Part shown: piece after piece, positions 16,445-25,066 of the stretch
Layout: the number at the start of each line of letters is the position of its first letter
Numbering within the stretch: position 1 is the stretch's first letter
Assembly: GCA_023398375.1 (NCBI GenBank)
Contig: JAEWSH010000084.1
Span: 1-64,000 of the forward strand
DNA from: Bacillota bacterium
GTDB lineage: Bacteria > Bacillota > Clostridia > Lachnospirales > Lachnospiraceae
Length of the DNA stretch: 64,000 nucleotides
Direction: 5' to 3'
Made by a program: the position numbers and the translations under genes
The notes under the pieces: model-generated
What the model was told of the DNA's origin: nothing
The model's input: the letters and a program-made list of their open reading frames with translations, nothing else
The model's database searches: none

Positions 16445-16577
16445 TTGACTTTTATACTTATATATGCTATTCTCTAATTAATAAGAGCAACCGCCCACAA
16501 GGTGGAAGCTTCCAAGGTTGAATTACCTCTTTACGAGGCACCTACTCTGTATGCCGACAGGGTAGGTTATTTTTTTG
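16445..16577 (+). ncRNA. antisense RNA antitoxin of a type I toxin-antitoxin pair
   Basis: TTGACT (16445-16450), 17 bases and TATTCT (16468-16473) with a TG extension form a good plus-strand promoter. Transcription should begin near 16480 and end at the hairpin CCTACTCTGT/ACAGGGTAGG (16541-16566) followed by seven T. The resulting RNA of about 98 nt is complementary to the 3' end and trailer of the toxin mRNA read from the other strand. The arrangement matches RatA/SR4-type antitoxins of Firmicutes. Confidence 0.75.
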
Positions 16578-16665
16578 TCTTGTTATTCCTATCTATATAG
16601 GCAAGCAAAGCAATAAGGAAACTACCAAACATAAACAATAATGTTAAAACTTGATATGTATCCAT
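16567..16665 (-). CDS. small hydrophobic type I toxin (holin-like toxin family)
   Basis: A 32-residue peptide, MDTYQVLTLLFMFGSFLIA through YIDRNNKTKK: one membrane helix and a basic tail, as in the Hol_Tox/TxpA group of membrane-damaging toxins. GGGAGGTGG lies directly before the ATG. A minus-strand promoter TTGTAG-17-TAATAT is at 16789-16761, and the 5' leader holds a 9-bp hairpin TTTCTTAGA/TCTAAGAAA (16691-16709). A convergent antisense RNA overlaps the 3' end. It should kill or stall cells that lose the ICE. Confidence 0.8.
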   Translation of the reverse strand: MDTYQVLTLLFMFGSFLIALLAYIDRNNKTKK

Positions 16666-16760
16666 TGGCTCCACCTCCCATCTTTTTTATTTTCTTAGAT
16701 TCTAAGAAACAAAATTTGGAAGGCTTACACCACCCTGTACACGGTTACTCTATGTATTAG

Positions 16761-16789
16761 ATATTATCATATATTATTACTCACTACAA
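16761..16789 (-). promoter_or_regulatory. promoter of the type I toxin mRNA
   Basis: TTGTAG at 16789-16784, spacer 17, TAATAT at 16766-16761 on the minus strand. The leader is about 90 nt and contains the perfect hairpin at 16691-16709, suited to delayed translation. Confidence 0.55.
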
Positions 16790-16811
16790 GAAAATTAGAG
16801 AGTAATAGATA

Positions 16812-16830
16812 CTGTCCCAAATTGGGACAC
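16812..16830. promoter_or_regulatory. parS-like palindrome 5
   Basis: CTGTCCCAAATTGGGACAC, one base from the consensus at the first position, between the collagen-like gene and the toxin promoter. No T-run follows. Probable ParB site. Confidence 0.55.
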
Positions 16831-16851
16831 CACCAAAATTTAAAATAAGCA

Positions 16852-18222
16852 TTAGTACTTGATAGTCGCTGATAGAATCTGCCCATCTGTAAAGCCACAT
16901 GACGGTGAATATGAATCGATACTATCCGCTGTTTTTCCGCAACGATAAACAATATAGCTTGCAGACCAATACCCACCGCCACCATTTAATATTGCAGCTG
17001 CCGATTCTCTCCCACTCCAAGTATTTATGCGAATACCACAGTTTTTGCAGTAATATTCTGTTAAGTCTCCTTTTCCACTATAATGCTCCGAACTAATTCT
17101 AATCATATCATCCTTGCTATGCGAACTACATTTGTAATAACAGACTCCCTCTACATGTCTGTGATAGTTTGGTATCGTATAACATCCCCCATATGCGCTA
17201 CTACTACCAGCATGATAGTGTCTTACATAAGTAACACTTGCATTGTTTGCAGCCGCCAACCCAGCCGCATATCCTGTATTATACTGCTGTGAAGCCAACG
17301 TAAGTATATTATCGTGCATTACCTTGAATGTAGCATCTGATTTTGTGGTTACACCTTTGTCAGTAATGGCAGATGCCACTTGCGCTTTTCCTTTACTGAC
17401 AGATGTAAAAACCTCTTCTAAGCTTTTGTTTAAAGAATTTATCTCGCCATCTACTCTAGTTATTCCATCCTCCACTGTTACGATTCTTGATTCAGCAGTA
17501 GATAATGTACCAGCTAATTCTGTTTCACTTCCGGCATATCCTGCTTCAACCGCTAATTCATATGTACTTTTTCCATTTGCTCCGTTTATTCCATCTATGC
17601 CGTTATTACCATCAATTCCACTCTGACCGTCTTTCCCATTTAGACCACTAATGCCATCTTGACCATCTTTTCCATTTAGTCCATTAGTTCCATCTTCGCC
17701 ATCTTTTCCATTTGCCCCATTTTTTCCGTTAGTACCGTTTATTCCGTTTTTCCCACTTATACCATCTAAACCATCTTTTCCATTCAATCCGTTTTTGCCA
17801 TCTACACCAGCAATTCCATCCACTCCGTTTTTTCCATTTAAACCGTCTTTTCCATCAAGACCTTTTTCACCCATCAAAGACTCTTTATCATAAATAAAGT
17901 TTTCAGAGGAGTTATTGTTTCCACTACTTCCCTTTAAAACTTCTATTTCATTTCTGACCGTTTCTATCTGTTCATTAATTTTCGTCTTTATTTTTTCATT
18001 ACTTACATATCCTATAGCAGTACCACTTCCAAGTAAAATAAGAGCTATACATACTATTGCTGCTATCTTTCCGGCTTTTTTCCAATCAAACTCTATCGCT
18101 GTACTTGATTCTTCCGAATCATCCACATCATTTTTTACTACATGAAGATAATTATTATCATGCAAGTATTTTTTGTATAGTATAAGATTTTTTTCATTCT
18201 TCTCTTTTCTAAGTATGTTCAT
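16852..18222 (-). CDS. membrane-anchored collagen-like protein of the ICE
   Basis: A 456-residue protein with a cytoplasmic N-terminus, one membrane helix (51-72), a short coiled segment (80-97) and 33 Gly-X-Y triplets at 118-217 rich in GKDGLNGKNG. Then comes the segment KSTYELAVEAGYAGSETE common in Clostridia phage and surface proteins, and a C-terminal domain with several Cys and His residues (CYTIPNYHRHVEGVCYYKC, CKNCGI) that looks metal-binding or disulphide-linked. It should form trimeric stalks at the cell surface. Last gene of the transfer operon; aid in donor-recipient contact or surface exclusion is possible. No sortase motif is seen. Confidence 0.75.
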   Translation of the reverse strand: MNILRKEKNEKNLILYKKYLHDNNYLHVVKNDVDDSEESSTAIEFDWKKAGKIAAIVCIALILLGSGTAIGYVSNEKIKTKINEQIETVRNEIEVLKGSSGNNNSSENFIYDKESLMGEKGLDGKDGLNGKNGVDGIAGVDGKNGLNGKDGLDGISGKNGINGTNGKNGANGKDGEDGTNGLNGKDGQDGISGLNGKDGQSGIDGNNGIDGINGANGKSTYELAVEAGYAGSETELAGTLSTAESRIVTVEDGITRVDGEINSLNKSLEEVFTSVSKGKAQVASAITDKGVTTKSDATFKVMHDNILTLASQQYNTGYAAGLAAANNASVTYVRHYHAGSSSAYGGCYTIPNYHRHVEGVCYYKCSSHSKDDMIRISSEHYSGKGDLTEYYCKNCGIRINTWSGRESAAAILNGGGGYWSASYIVYRCGKTADSIDSYSPSCGFTDGQILSATIKY

Positions 18223-18242
18223 ATTACAATTCCCTCCTATAA

Positions 18243-20357
18243 TTATCGTCTGCCTGCTGCTCTACGACTTGCCACTTCAGCCGTAGGACTTAATCGCTCT
18301 CTGTTTATTCTTCCGCCTTCACTTCTCGGCTTCGTCAACCGTGGACGATCAGTTACCTTTTCTTTGTTCGTTTTTGCTGGAACTGCTATCTGAGACACAG
18401 AACCGGTATTTTGTGAAAAATTCTTTAACTCTATTCCATCTGCATATTTCTTTGGAGTTTCTATTTTTCTTCCGGGTTCTGTTACAGTTTTAGTGTTCAT
18501 TTTATTTAACTTGATATTTTCTTCAGTTTTAGCTCCTATTTGTTTTAACTTGATATTTTCTTGTGTTTTATCACTTATTTGATTTAATTTAATATCTTCA
18601 GCTTTAACCCCGGATGATGATAATGATAAATTTAAACCCCTTTTTTCAATTCCTGCCTCTGCCTTTGCCCCATTGGCATTAATATTATTGTGCATAGCAC
18701 TTTTAACGTTGTTCGGAGTCAATCTCCTTCCGGAAGTCTCTACCTTTTGATGGACACTGGATGTTTTATTCTCAATAACATTATTTTTTTGTATCAACCT
18801 TCGTGTTGCGGGTGCTTGTGTTACGTTAGCGGTAGGCTGCGATGCTTTCTGCTCCCTATTTCCCAAATATAGTCTGGGAGCCTGAGATTTTTGTATTCTA
18901 CTCTTATTTACAGTTCTTCCTTTTTCTTCATCATATACCACTTCGCAATCTACTTTTTCTATGTCTGTCGCGGAGTGCCCTGTGTAATTAGCAGCTCTTT
19001 TAGCTTTCCATTTTTTTAGTGTATCTATTTTATCATCGACATAATCTACGGATCGATCGACTCCCTTTTCAAGCTGCCGATGTCCTGCCATCCCCCATTC
19101 TCCGAGTCGGTTCCCTACCCGTTGTGAATATTCCATTGATGTTTCGGAATGCCTTAACCATGTTTTCACTGGAGCTGGATTTCTTACTGCTTTCTGGACT
19201 TTCTTTAATCCACCAAAAACCTGTTTCCGACATAATATAAGCCCTCCCATGACCGCTACCTGAAGCATGGATATCCCAAGCCATCCTAAGCTGGTTCCTG
19301 AAGACATCGAATAAAGTAAGTTATCTACACTTATGATGAATCCCATGATAAATGTCATAATTAATATATCCATCTGATTTTCTATTAATTTTTTTATCCA
19401 GATCCATACAAAATCCATTTCATATCCTGGGAGCATGGCAAGCATTAATACCAGCATTCCTATCATCATAAGCAATATACCAAGACCCTGGAATACAATC
19501 TGAATCACAACGATCGCAATATAAATAACACATTTGGCTATAAATGGAAAAAAATATGATATCAAAGCCCCAAGGCGTTCAGAAGCCTTTTCTTTCTCAA
19601 AATATGATTTATTTGCTTCCACTATCTGTGCTCTTTTTTCACTGGATGGCTTTTCATTTAATAATCTATCCTCTAAAGATGAATCCACACCGTTTCCTGT
19701 ACTTCCAAATTCTAAGGACTCCCACGGTACATGTACCAGCGTATCCCATAGAACCTCACCTGTGTTACTTGCATATTCTTTCGTATCTGTTCCCTCAATA
19801 CTCCCCATTGCCTGTAAGATTAATAAGCTTGTCTGCTTTGTAAGCGTATTCAGACTATCCAGTATGGTACCACCTTTTAGTGATAATGCCATAGCTAATA
19901 TAGCAATCACAATTGCTTTTCCAATTTCTGTAAAAACACCGACCATATCCCTTCTCAGAAAATGCTTTAATGACATGATTGCCGTACCGACAAAACATAC
20001 CAGGAACATCACATCGAATACTTCTCTCTTTAAAAATTCCTGAATATCCGTAATTCTTTCTCCAAACAGATCAGTCAGATTAAAATTAATGGCAAAACTA
20101 AAGATTTCACATGTGATATAAGCAATTGTTTTTATCACCGAAAACAGTACATTTGCCAGATCATTTATAATTTTATAACCACTATCTAATATCTTGCATT
20201 CTTCTAAATCCAAATAGTAGTTATCTTTTTTTGTAATATTACCGGAAAACTCGCTTGATGGATTTATTCCATCGCTGCTTGCGTGTACTGCCGGCATCGG
20301 AAATAAAAATAGCAGTAATAAGAACATGCATATTGATTTTAGAAAATGTTTCTTCAT
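18243..20357 (-). CDS. VirB6/TcpH-like conjugation membrane protein
   Basis: A 704-residue protein. A signal peptide ends near VHASS, followed by about seven membrane helices between 40 and 385, including IVIQIVFQGLGILLMMIGML. After 400 the protein is soluble and disordered, with three repeats of an IKLNQISDKTQEN type around 590-640 and an Arg-rich end. The layout matches TcpH of pCW3 and Orf15-type proteins of Tn916, the channel scaffold of Gram-positive type IV secretion. It is in operon order after the cell-wall hydrolase gene (12-bp gap). Confidence 0.8.
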   Translation of the reverse strand: MKKHFLKSICMFLLLLFLFPMPAVHASSDGINPSSEFSGNITKKDNYYLDLEECKILDSGYKIINDLANVLFSVIKTIAYITCEIFSFAINFNLTDLFGERITDIQEFLKREVFDVMFLVCFVGTAIMSLKHFLRRDMVGVFTEIGKAIVIAILAMALSLKGGTILDSLNTLTKQTSLLILQAMGSIEGTDTKEYASNTGEVLWDTLVHVPWESLEFGSTGNGVDSSLEDRLLNEKPSSEKRAQIVEANKSYFEKEKASERLGALISYFFPFIAKCVIYIAIVVIQIVFQGLGILLMMIGMLVLMLAMLPGYEMDFVWIWIKKLIENQMDILIMTFIMGFIISVDNLLYSMSSGTSLGWLGISMLQVAVMGGLILCRKQVFGGLKKVQKAVRNPAPVKTWLRHSETSMEYSQRVGNRLGEWGMAGHRQLEKGVDRSVDYVDDKIDTLKKWKAKRAANYTGHSATDIEKVDCEVVYDEEKGRTVNKSRIQKSQAPRLYLGNREQKASQPTANVTQAPATRRLIQKNNVIENKTSSVHQKVETSGRRLTPNNVKSAMHNNINANGAKAEAGIEKRGLNLSLSSSGVKAEDIKLNQISDKTQENIKLKQIGAKTEENIKLNKMNTKTVTEPGRKIETPKKYADGIELKNFSQNTGSVSQIAVPAKTNKEKVTDRPRLTKPRSEGGRINRERLSPTAEVASRRAAGRR

Positions 20358-20369
20358 TGAATCCTCCTT

Positions 20370-21581
20370 TTACTCGTCATCTGTAAACTGGAAATTAGGT
20401 CGTCTGAAATAATGAAATGTACAAGCTTTCATTGGAGGGGAATATGTACCTCCTGAAGGAATGTCAGCATTCGTACCACTAGAAACTGAGATACCTACAC
20501 GACCGGTTTTTCTTGCCTCATAGCCGTAGTATCTTCCTGCACAATGAATAAACGCATGTTGTCCTTTAATTTCCCCAATATAGATACCCACATGATTTAC
20601 CTTTCCTGCCGGCAGTGTAGCCGGATCATATAAGAATCCAAGATCACCTATTTTTAGTTCACTTTCGCTGATTTCACTGCTGGCATAATATTGAATCGCT
20701 GTACCAGCAATCGCAACTCCGGACGGAAGTTTGCCACCGGCTGTAACTCCTTTTCCAAAACACTGAATATATACCCAATCTACAAAGCCGGAGCAATCAA
20801 GGGGTCCGGAAGGCTGTCCTTTCATAGAGGATTTTCCTCCCATCATATACGGCCATCCAATAATGGATTCCGCTACTTTTGCTAATTCTTCCCGGCTCAC
20901 ATCTCCTACCGTTATTGGTGGCAGCTCTACATCTCCTATATCCTCAATGGGTTCCATGAACCCATACAGATAAGGCAGATATTTTGCTTCATATAACTGG
21001 ATAATGCTGTCTATGTATTTTTCATCTATTTTAATATAATCCCGTAATACAGCTTCGTAGTCCTGATTACAAAGTAGCGTTGTTTCATACCGCACATCAT
21101 CATCTGACTTATCTTCTGCTTTTTTTGTAATAGCTTCTATAACACTTGCAGCATCCGTATAGATCAGGGTAGTTTTCGCAAGATCAATATACCCCAGTAT
21201 TTCATCACATGCTTTATACGTTACAGTCTCTTCCAGTTCCCAGTGGTCTTGCATAACTCCATCATCATCCGGAGATCTATGATTCTCATACTTTTGTTCT
21301 AATAAATCACAAAATTGTAAAGAGGTAAGAAGGGGATTATAGTTTTTAAGACTTTTCTCCCCATTTTCATCTGCATCCATAGCATCTACGAGCATTACAA
21401 TGTCCCAGGGAACACCTAATTCACTACCAACATATTGATAGGTTGCTGCTTCCTCTTCCGTTGCTATGATAGGAATAGGCTCACTCCCCTTTTTTACAAT
21501 TCCAAAAAGTAATAGTACAAAAAAACCACTACAATTCATAACGACTAACAACAGCAAAATAATCTTTACCTTTTTTCCCAT
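20370..21581 (-). CDS. TcpG/CwlT-like peptidoglycan hydrolase (NlpC/P60)
   Basis: A 403-residue protein with an N-terminal membrane anchor (6-28). Residues 40-200 occupy the position of the lysozyme-like domain of the Tn916 CwlT group. The C-terminal NlpC/P60 domain has the catalytic Cys263 in LDCSGFVDWVY, then VNHVGIYIG with the histidine and HCAG. It should cut peptide stems of peptidoglycan so that the transfer channel can cross the wall. It lies between the VirB4-like ATPase (2-bp gap) and the VirB6-like gene. Confidence 0.88.
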   Translation of the reverse strand: MGKKVKIILLLLVVMNCSGFFVLLLFGIVKKGSEPIPIIATEEEAATYQYVGSELGVPWDIVMLVDAMDADENGEKSLKNYNPLLTSLQFCDLLEQKYENHRSPDDDGVMQDHWELEETVTYKACDEILGYIDLAKTTLIYTDAASVIEAITKKAEDKSDDDVRYETTLLCNQDYEAVLRDYIKIDEKYIDSIIQLYEAKYLPYLYGFMEPIEDIGDVELPPITVGDVSREELAKVAESIIGWPYMMGGKSSMKGQPSGPLDCSGFVDWVYIQCFGKGVTAGGKLPSGVAIAGTAIQYYASSEISESELKIGDLGFLYDPATLPAGKVNHVGIYIGEIKGQHAFIHCAGRYYGYEARKTGRVGISVSSGTNADIPSGGTYSPPMKACTFHYFRRPNFQFTDDE

Positions 21582-21583
21582 CC

Positions 21584-24265
21584 TTATACTTCCACTTTCT
21601 CACGTTCAAACAGATTGATTTCTGTATCTTCATACATGACCGGATCACATTTTTCTTTTTTATACCAATCCATTTTTATAACTTGATCGAGTCCTTCTAA
21701 TGAATCATCTTCCTCCTGCTCATTTAAATTATCTGGTTCTGCAGACTGTTCATCTGGATCCTCTTCCTCTATATCATCAGTAGTCGGAGTAGTTGAAAAT
21801 ACTTCTATTAAATCTGAAAATACTGCATTGAATTTCAACTTACCAACATGACCATCCAGATCTCTGAATAGACATTCTGCATTCTCTAACTCTTTCAACT
21901 TCTGCTTATTAGCTTCTGTCGCTTCTAGTCCAAGATAGATACACATTCTTTCTGCTTCACTGTCGTTATCTGTATGAAAACAGAATTTATAAGAAATAGT
22001 ATTCTTAATAGCTTCCGATGGAAGATCTAATACGGAATGTCCATTAAAGATACAGCCTGTAAAAAGGGAACGTCCCATCCTGGATAAGAAATCATACAGA
22101 TCTGCACCTTCAGCAGTTTTTCCCAAAGCCCAGGATTCATCAAACAATAAACACTTAAACGTATTTCTTTTTATAAGTGCCCAGCTCTTAGCAAAGTGGG
22201 AAATTACCATCATCAGCACTATTGATAAGTTTTCTTCTGTCGTATAATCATCTTTTTTCTTATCCGGACTAGGTAACTTTAATTTCTGAATTTGTAAGAT
22301 ATTCAGACGGTTACTTAAATTAATTGCTTTTTCGCTGCCATCACCAATCAAAAGATGTGCCATTCCTGATTCCTTACGCAATTCTATATTCCTTGCTAAT
22401 TGCTTTGCTACCTTATGTAATTCATCTTTTGGATCAAAGCCTTTCAGTATCTCAATTACTTTCGTCATGGATGGAACGAAGGACTTTTTCTTTGATTCAA
22501 TTCTCATTATCCTGGATACTTCAAGCAGTGCTGTATATTCATCTGAATTAGGATTGATTTTAAGTAATTCTGCAATCACATTCTGCATCAGAGAATTGGC
22601 AGCACTTAAATCTCCTTTATAGATATTGTAAGGATCTAACTTACCTCTGTTTTCCTCTTTATCAGACAGTGATACCGTGGTAATCATTCCCTTTAAAAGA
22701 GTAAAATCCTTTTCCCAATGGGAACGCTCTGCCTTTGGATCGAATATAAAGCTGTAGCCACCATATAAAACATTTAATACAGCCAGCAGATTTGCATTAA
22801 AGGATTTCCCATATCCCAGATTACCGAAAAACGTAGCGGAAGCTGATTTGTTTCTAAGGCATGCATCTCCCATGTCCAGAAACACCTGTTTTAATTCTGC
22901 ACCTGTCGTGCCTATAAATGATCCTTTTTTATCGCCAAGCTCATGTACAGCTCCTATCAGACCACTTGATAATGTCATTGGGGTAAGCTTCATCTGATAT
23001 TCTTTTACAATACAACCTACACTCGGCAGACACTGCATATATAGCTTGAGTTGATCTGTGAAAGATCTTTCTACCGTAAAATTCATATCCTGATATGCAT
23101 TCTTTATGGTGCTTACCTTTTCTTCCAGTTCCACTTCATTGTCAGCTGCAAGACATATTGTTATAGACGTATCCAAAACCGGATCTCGGAATGACTTCAC
23201 TTCCATTTCCAAGGCATCTGAATATTCCTTTCCTTCCAGTAGATCTTCAGGTATGTCTGCATTTGCTTCTTCGATATGTTCCATCTGACTGTTGATTTCC
23301 CTCTTTTTCCCATCAATCTTACGCAACGATGTACGGTATTCAATGGTTTTAATATGTATACACATTTCAGCCTGGCAATTATATTGCTGCAGCATGTAAA
23401 TCCATTCCGTTCCTGGGAACTCAACAACATCTGGAATATTGGTTATGGAAAGAAATGATTGATAAGAATTTCTATTATCGTGATCTATCTTTATCCCTCT
23501 TCCTATTGGCGATATAACACCAGAAAACAAATTCAGGATGTCACGCCTTAACGGTTTTACAATTGTTTCCTCTCCGACTTTTATTTCTTCACTGTCTGGT
23601 TTCCATTCATTCAGGTTCTGATCACCATAAAATAGATTGATCTTTTCATTTAATCCTCTAAATGCCGGACGGCGTAGCAGCCATTGTAGCTCCTCTCCAC
23701 TAACGTGTTCCATGCTGATTTTTTGGTTCTGCTGAAAGAACCAATTATATGCAAGACGTTCATATTTTCTTAATTTGCTTCCAAGTATATCTTTCTTATC
23801 CATATTCATGATTACATTTACTGCATTTATAGGTGATTTTATAAAATACTCATACGCCTCCCGGATATTATTGACCATATCCGATTCTACGTATTGTTGA
23901 AGCTTTGTTACCAGGTAAAATGCATAATCATTCACAGATCCGCTTTTTTTGATTGTTTCTTCCAGATATTTTTCTGTCTGATCTGCGTGATTTATTGCAG
24001 CTTCATACAAAGGATCTGACTTTTTTAACCTTCTGCGAAGCTTTTCAAAATGAGTTTTATTATTTTGTTCAATTGGTACCATTAATATCTGTAATTCCGA
24101 CATTACTCCTGCCAAAAATCTTGCAGTCCTATTCAACATGGTCAGTTTTTCCTCATCATCCAGGAAATCATAATCAAATCCCTTCAGCTTATATACCGCC
24201 CAACAGCTTCCATTTTCATTAAATATGAGATCATCCTTAAAATATTCAATGGGGCATTTATACAT
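21584..24265 (-). CDS. VirB4/TcpF-like conjugation ATPase
   Basis: An 893-residue ATPase. The N-terminal 400 residues are the VirB4 accessory domain. The ATPase core has Walker A GNLGYGKS (481-488), Walker B CLLFDESWAL near 706, and the following SRMGRSLFTGCIFNGHS typical of VirB4/TraC proteins. An acidic C-terminal tail (DIEEEDPDEQSAEP) is unusual but not disruptive. It energises assembly of the type IV channel at the membrane. Its start overlaps the TcpE-like gene by 8 bp. Confidence 0.92.
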   Translation of the reverse strand: MYKCPIEYFKDDLIFNENGSCWAVYKLKGFDYDFLDDEEKLTMLNRTARFLAGVMSELQILMVPIEQNNKTHFEKLRRRLKKSDPLYEAAINHADQTEKYLEETIKKSGSVNDYAFYLVTKLQQYVESDMVNNIREAYEYFIKSPINAVNVIMNMDKKDILGSKLRKYERLAYNWFFQQNQKISMEHVSGEELQWLLRRPAFRGLNEKINLFYGDQNLNEWKPDSEEIKVGEETIVKPLRRDILNLFSGVISPIGRGIKIDHDNRNSYQSFLSITNIPDVVEFPGTEWIYMLQQYNCQAEMCIHIKTIEYRTSLRKIDGKKREINSQMEHIEEANADIPEDLLEGKEYSDALEMEVKSFRDPVLDTSITICLAADNEVELEEKVSTIKNAYQDMNFTVERSFTDQLKLYMQCLPSVGCIVKEYQMKLTPMTLSSGLIGAVHELGDKKGSFIGTTGAELKQVFLDMGDACLRNKSASATFFGNLGYGKSFNANLLAVLNVLYGGYSFIFDPKAERSHWEKDFTLLKGMITTVSLSDKEENRGKLDPYNIYKGDLSAANSLMQNVIAELLKINPNSDEYTALLEVSRIMRIESKKKSFVPSMTKVIEILKGFDPKDELHKVAKQLARNIELRKESGMAHLLIGDGSEKAINLSNRLNILQIQKLKLPSPDKKKDDYTTEENLSIVLMMVISHFAKSWALIKRNTFKCLLFDESWALGKTAEGADLYDFLSRMGRSLFTGCIFNGHSVLDLPSEAIKNTISYKFCFHTDNDSEAERMCIYLGLEATEANKQKLKELENAECLFRDLDGHVGKLKFNAVFSDLIEVFSTTPTTDDIEEEDPDEQSAEPDNLNEQEEDDSLEGLDQVIKMDWYKKEKCDPVMYEDTEINLFEREKVEV

Positions 24266-24686
24266 CTTCCCACTTCCTTTCTTCCATTCCTCTGCTGCAC
24301 TTCCAATCTAAACGCACGGTTTGGCTTTTTACACCAAACCCATGCATTAGAAAATTTTCAAGATATCGCTTTCTTTCCGTTAATAGATACCGTATTATGC
24401 CTCCAAAATATTTGATTGGATTTTTTCCATCCAGTTTCATTTTCATAATATAATTTGACATTACAAATGGTATTATTCCATATTTAACCATAAAAGGTAT
24501 CTTTGCAAATGTCGGTAAAAATCCACTTAATATACGCATGACAAGCATTACATTGGCAAAAGAAAGTACATCATATGGATTTACCGGCACCGGAAGGACA
24601 AAATTTTGTATCGAATATATCTTCTTTTCCGTTTTCCAGAATTTTGTATAGGAATATAATTTGATTTTTTTCTGTTCTTCTTTCAT
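24258..24686 (-). CDS. TcpE-family conjugation protein
   Basis: A 142-residue protein from the ATG at 24686, 8 bases after AGGAG; the ATG two codons earlier is too close. It has the TcpE features: a polar N-terminus with SYTKFWKTEKKIYSI, the central pair of hydrophobic segments (VMLVMRILSGFLPTF, YGIIPFVMSNYIM), then GKNPIKYFGGIIRYL. In Tn916 this is Orf17. It is a membrane part of the transfer machine and overlaps virB4. Confidence 0.82.
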   Translation of the reverse strand: MKEEQKKIKLYSYTKFWKTEKKIYSIQNFVLPVPVNPYDVLSFANVMLVMRILSGFLPTFAKIPFMVKYGIIPFVMSNYIMKMKLDGKNPIKYFGGIIRYLLTERKRYLENFLMHGFGVKSQTVRLDWKCSRGMEERKWEDV

Positions 24687-24700
24687 CTGCATATCTCCTG

Positions 24701-25048
24701 TTATTTAAAAATAGCAGTACCAATTTTTTCACCTATCTCTGCTGCTACACTAGGATTTTTAATAATATACAACACTACACCGCCACCTAAGACTGTAATT
24801 AGGGAACTTACCCAGCTTCTCTTTAATAACTGTGGCAATAGTGCGCCACACAAGACTGCCAATCCGATCCAAAACATATTTGTAGATACAAGTGTCGAAA
24901 TATTTTCTCCAATGTTAAGCGCAAATGCATACTGCGGAAAACATACAAACATAAATCCGCTACAGCCTAATACTACCGATAATCTGTAAATCATTTCCTT
25001 CTTACTAATTTTCTTTCTCTTTGCAACTACTTCGTTCATTCTTTTCAT
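24701..25048 (-). CDS. TcpD/VirB2-like small membrane protein
   Basis: A 115-residue protein from the ATG at 25048, which is 8 bases after GGAGG; earlier ATGs lie within that site. A basic start is followed by two or three hydrophobic segments (LSVVLGCSGFMFVCFPQYAF, WIGLAVLCGALLPQLL, SLITVLGGGVVLYII) as in TcpD and VirB2-like proteins. It is in the same order as tcpD in pCW3, between tcpC and tcpE. Confidence 0.65.
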   Translation of the reverse strand: MKRMNEVVAKRKKISKKEMIYRLSVVLGCSGFMFVCFPQYAFALNIGENISTLVSTNMFWIGLAVLCGALLPQLLKRSWVSSLITVLGGGVVLYIIKNPSVAAEIGEKIGTAIFK

Positions 25049-25066
25049 CTCGAATTCCTCCATCAA

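Noticed and set aside
17560..17880. short repeated units resembling a CRISPR array
   Set aside because: They are in-frame Gly-X-Y codon repeats of the collagen-like gene; no regular repeat and spacer lengths and no cas genes.
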